A stretch of 15,339 nt of DNA, from contig SKPS01000056.1 in NCBI GenBank assembly GCA_007119395.1, positions 1 through 15,339 of the forward strand. The letters run 5' to 3'. A program made the position numbers and the translations under genes. Origin of the DNA: Lentimicrobiaceae bacterium. Its GTDB lineage: Bacteria > Bacteroidota > Bacteroidia > Bacteroidales > SKPS01. Below the pieces are notes generated by a model. It was not told the DNA's origin and made no database searches. It was given only the letters and a program-made list of their open reading frames with translations. Of this stretch, positions 13,815 to 15,339 are shown in pieces (the stretch's first letter is position 1; each line of letters opens with the position of its first letter).

Positions 13815-15339
13815 ATGGCAAAGCAAGTCGAAAAACTGGCAGAATCACTGGAAAAACTTAAAGAACTTCAAGCGAAGGGGTATATTGGTATCAAGTCTGG
13901 TGATCTTTCGCGCGTGCACCGGGAGCGATTGATCAGAAACGGCTTTCTTCGTGAAGTTCTCAAAGGATGGTACATACCTGTTCCTCCAAGTGAACTTCAA
14001 GGAGACAGCACCTCATGGTATCTCTCCTACTGGAGGTTTTGCGCAAGGTACCTTGAAGATCGGTATGGCGAAGACTATTGTTTATCACCAGAACAATCTT
14101 TGTTGCTTCATATTGGAAATCTGACAATTCCTACACAACTGATCATCAAAAGTACAACGGGTAACAATCTGCCCACATCTCTGCTGTTTGGAACCTCATT
14201 GTTTGCACTTCGCTCTTCGCTGCCTGCAGAGGGGGTGTTAGCGTGGTGGAATGGGCTACGGGTGGTCAGTCTCCCTTACGCCCTGGTTCATTGTTCACCT
14301 TCGTTTTTTGCCGACCAACCCTTAGATGCACGCACGGCACTTTTGATGATACAGGATGCTTCTGACCTGCTCCATGTGTTGCTTGACGGCGGGCATTCGG
14401 TGATCGCCGGGAGGCTTGCCGGAGCATACCGGAACCTGGGCAACAACGACATGGCTGATGGGATCGTGAACACCATGAAGGCTGCCGGTTATGATGTCAG
14501 GGTGCAAGATACCGTAGGAGCAACCACGAACCTCCCGCTGTCATTCCGTGAACCTTCTCCTTACGCAAACCGGATCAGATTGATGTGGCATTCAATGAGA
14601 GCAGATGTGATTAATGGCTTTCCGGCACCTCCCGGCCCACCGGAAGTCATGGGTAAATACGTTGAGCAGATGGAGCAGCTATACACCACAGATGCATACC
14701 ATTCGTTGTCGATTGAGAGGTATTCGGTTACACCGGAACTCATTGAGCGTGTGAGGACCGGTGCCTGGAATATTTTGAGCAACAAAGATGATAAAAAGCA
14801 TAGGGACGCACTGGCAGCACGGGGCTACTGGCAGTCATTTCATGCTGTGAAAGGGAGCGTGCAAAAAGTGTTGACGGGTCAAAATCCAGGGGAGGTTGCA
14901 AAAACTGATCACAGGTTATGGTACACCGAGCTTTTTGCGCCTGCAGTTTCGGTGGGTCTGCTTAAGCCTTCCGATTTGGCAGGATACAGGACCCATCAGG
15001 TGTACATCAGCCAGTCGAGGCATACTCCTTTGTCCGTGCAGGGTGTCAGGGAGGCCATGCCTTTGTTGTTTGATTTGCTGACAGAGGAGAAACACCCTGG
15101 AGTGAGAGCTGTACTGGGACACTTTTTCTTCGTGTTCATCCACCCCTATATGGATGGCAATGGACGTTTAGGAAGGTTTCTGATGAATGTGATGTTGTCT
15201 TCCGGAGGGTATCCCTGGACAGTGATCCCAGTTCAGGAGAGAGACACGTATATGGAATCCTTTGAGCAGGCAAGCACACATCATGACATCAAGCCCTTTA
15301 CCCATTTATTATCAAAACTGGTAAGCTCCTCTCTCGAAG
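13815..15339 (+). CDS. Fic-family AMPylase with AbiEi-like N-terminal region (3' partial)
   Basis: The frame from the ATG at 13815 stays open to the right edge, giving 508 residues without a stop; homologues as I recall them end close to here. Residues 443-454, HPYMDGNGRLGR, are a complete Fic motif with the catalytic His443 and the phosphate-binding GNGR, so nucleotidyl (usually AMP) transfer to a target hydroxyl is expected. The stretch YRTHQVYISQSRHTP is the usual target-docking flap. S297-xxx-E301 in HSLSIERYSVTPELI resembles the class II inhibitory helix (S/T)xxxE(G/N), with Arg302 in the last place. Residues 1-60 look like a winged helix (LSRVHRERLIRNGFLREV, then LKGWYIP), and the stretch to about 240, with SLLFGTSLF and VIAGRLAGAYRNLGN, resembles AbiEi-type antitoxins. 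That link is my pattern match. There is no membrane segment. An in-frame stop at 13782 supports this start. Confidence 0.9.
   Translation, partial: MAKQVEKLAESLEKLKELQAKGYIGIKSGDLSRVHRERLIRNGFLREVLKGWYIPVPPSELQGDSTSWYLSYWRFCARYLEDRYGEDYCLSPEQSLLLHIGNLTIPTQLIIKSTTGNNLPTSLLFGTSLFALRSSLPAEGVLAWWNGLRVVSLPYALVHCSPSFFADQPLDARTALLMIQDASDLLHVLLDGGHSVIAGRLAGAYRNLGNNDMADGIVNTMKAAGYDVRVQDTVGATTNLPLSFREPSPYANRIRLMWHSMRADVINGFPAPPGPPEVMGKYVEQMEQLYTTDAYHSLSIERYSVTPELIERVRTGAWNILSNKDDKKHRDALAARGYWQSFHAVKGSVQKVLTGQNPGEVAKTDHRLWYTELFAPAVSVGLLKPSDLAGYRTHQVYISQSRHTPLSVQGVREAMPLLFDLLTEEKHPGVRAVLGHFFFVFIHPYMDGNGRLGRFLMNVMLSSGGYPWTVIPVQERDTYMESFEQASTHHDIKPFTHLLSKLVSSSLE

Overview
The window looks like chromosomal DNA of a Bacteroidota member, most likely order Bacteroidales; a Dysgonomonadaceae-like genus is my guess, not shown by the sequence. 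Support comes from a fused MurF-alanine racemase, a PdxA with the Bacteroidales-type variant N-terminus, a very short ATP synthase epsilon subunit, TAnnTTTG-type promoter boxes, and the start of a large secreted protein with a YYWVGGSGNW opening typical of Bacteroidota surface proteins.

Layout. 1-314 (minus): N-terminal piece of a secreted protein that runs off the left edge. 500-5606 (minus): a tight three-gene run, pepA (M17 leucyl aminopeptidase), pdxA (PLP synthesis) and murF-alr (cell wall D-Ala-D-Ala ligase plus PLP-dependent alanine racemase). 5696-6811 (plus): mqnC, a radical SAM enzyme of the futalosine menaquinone route, divergent from pepA with closely packed promoters and overlapping aat at its 3' end. 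6777-7442 (minus): aat, the N-degron leucyl/phenylalanyl transferase. 7544-8353 (plus): a TauE/SafE-type membrane permease that abuts atpC with no spacer. 8354-13011 (minus): lepA, ribF, atpD and atpC in one direction; the other ATP synthase genes are not next to atpDC.

13012-13814 holds no convincing gene. It carries the lepA promoter, two arrays of a 9-bp repeat in opposite orientation (core GTTKAG), and between them a 93-bp imperfect palindrome built from CGCTGAAA and CCCGC motifs.

13815 to the right edge (plus): an almost complete Fic-family AMPylase with an intact HPYMDGNGRLGR motif, preceded by about 240 residues that look like an AbiEi-type winged-helix antitoxin module. This is the one clearly accessory gene and the best candidate for an unusual system.

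Most of the window is housekeeping: peptidoglycan precursors, PLP, flavin cofactors, menaquinone and ATP synthase (both respiratory), translation factor EF4 and protein turnover. The novelty is concentrated in the right-hand 2.3 kb.
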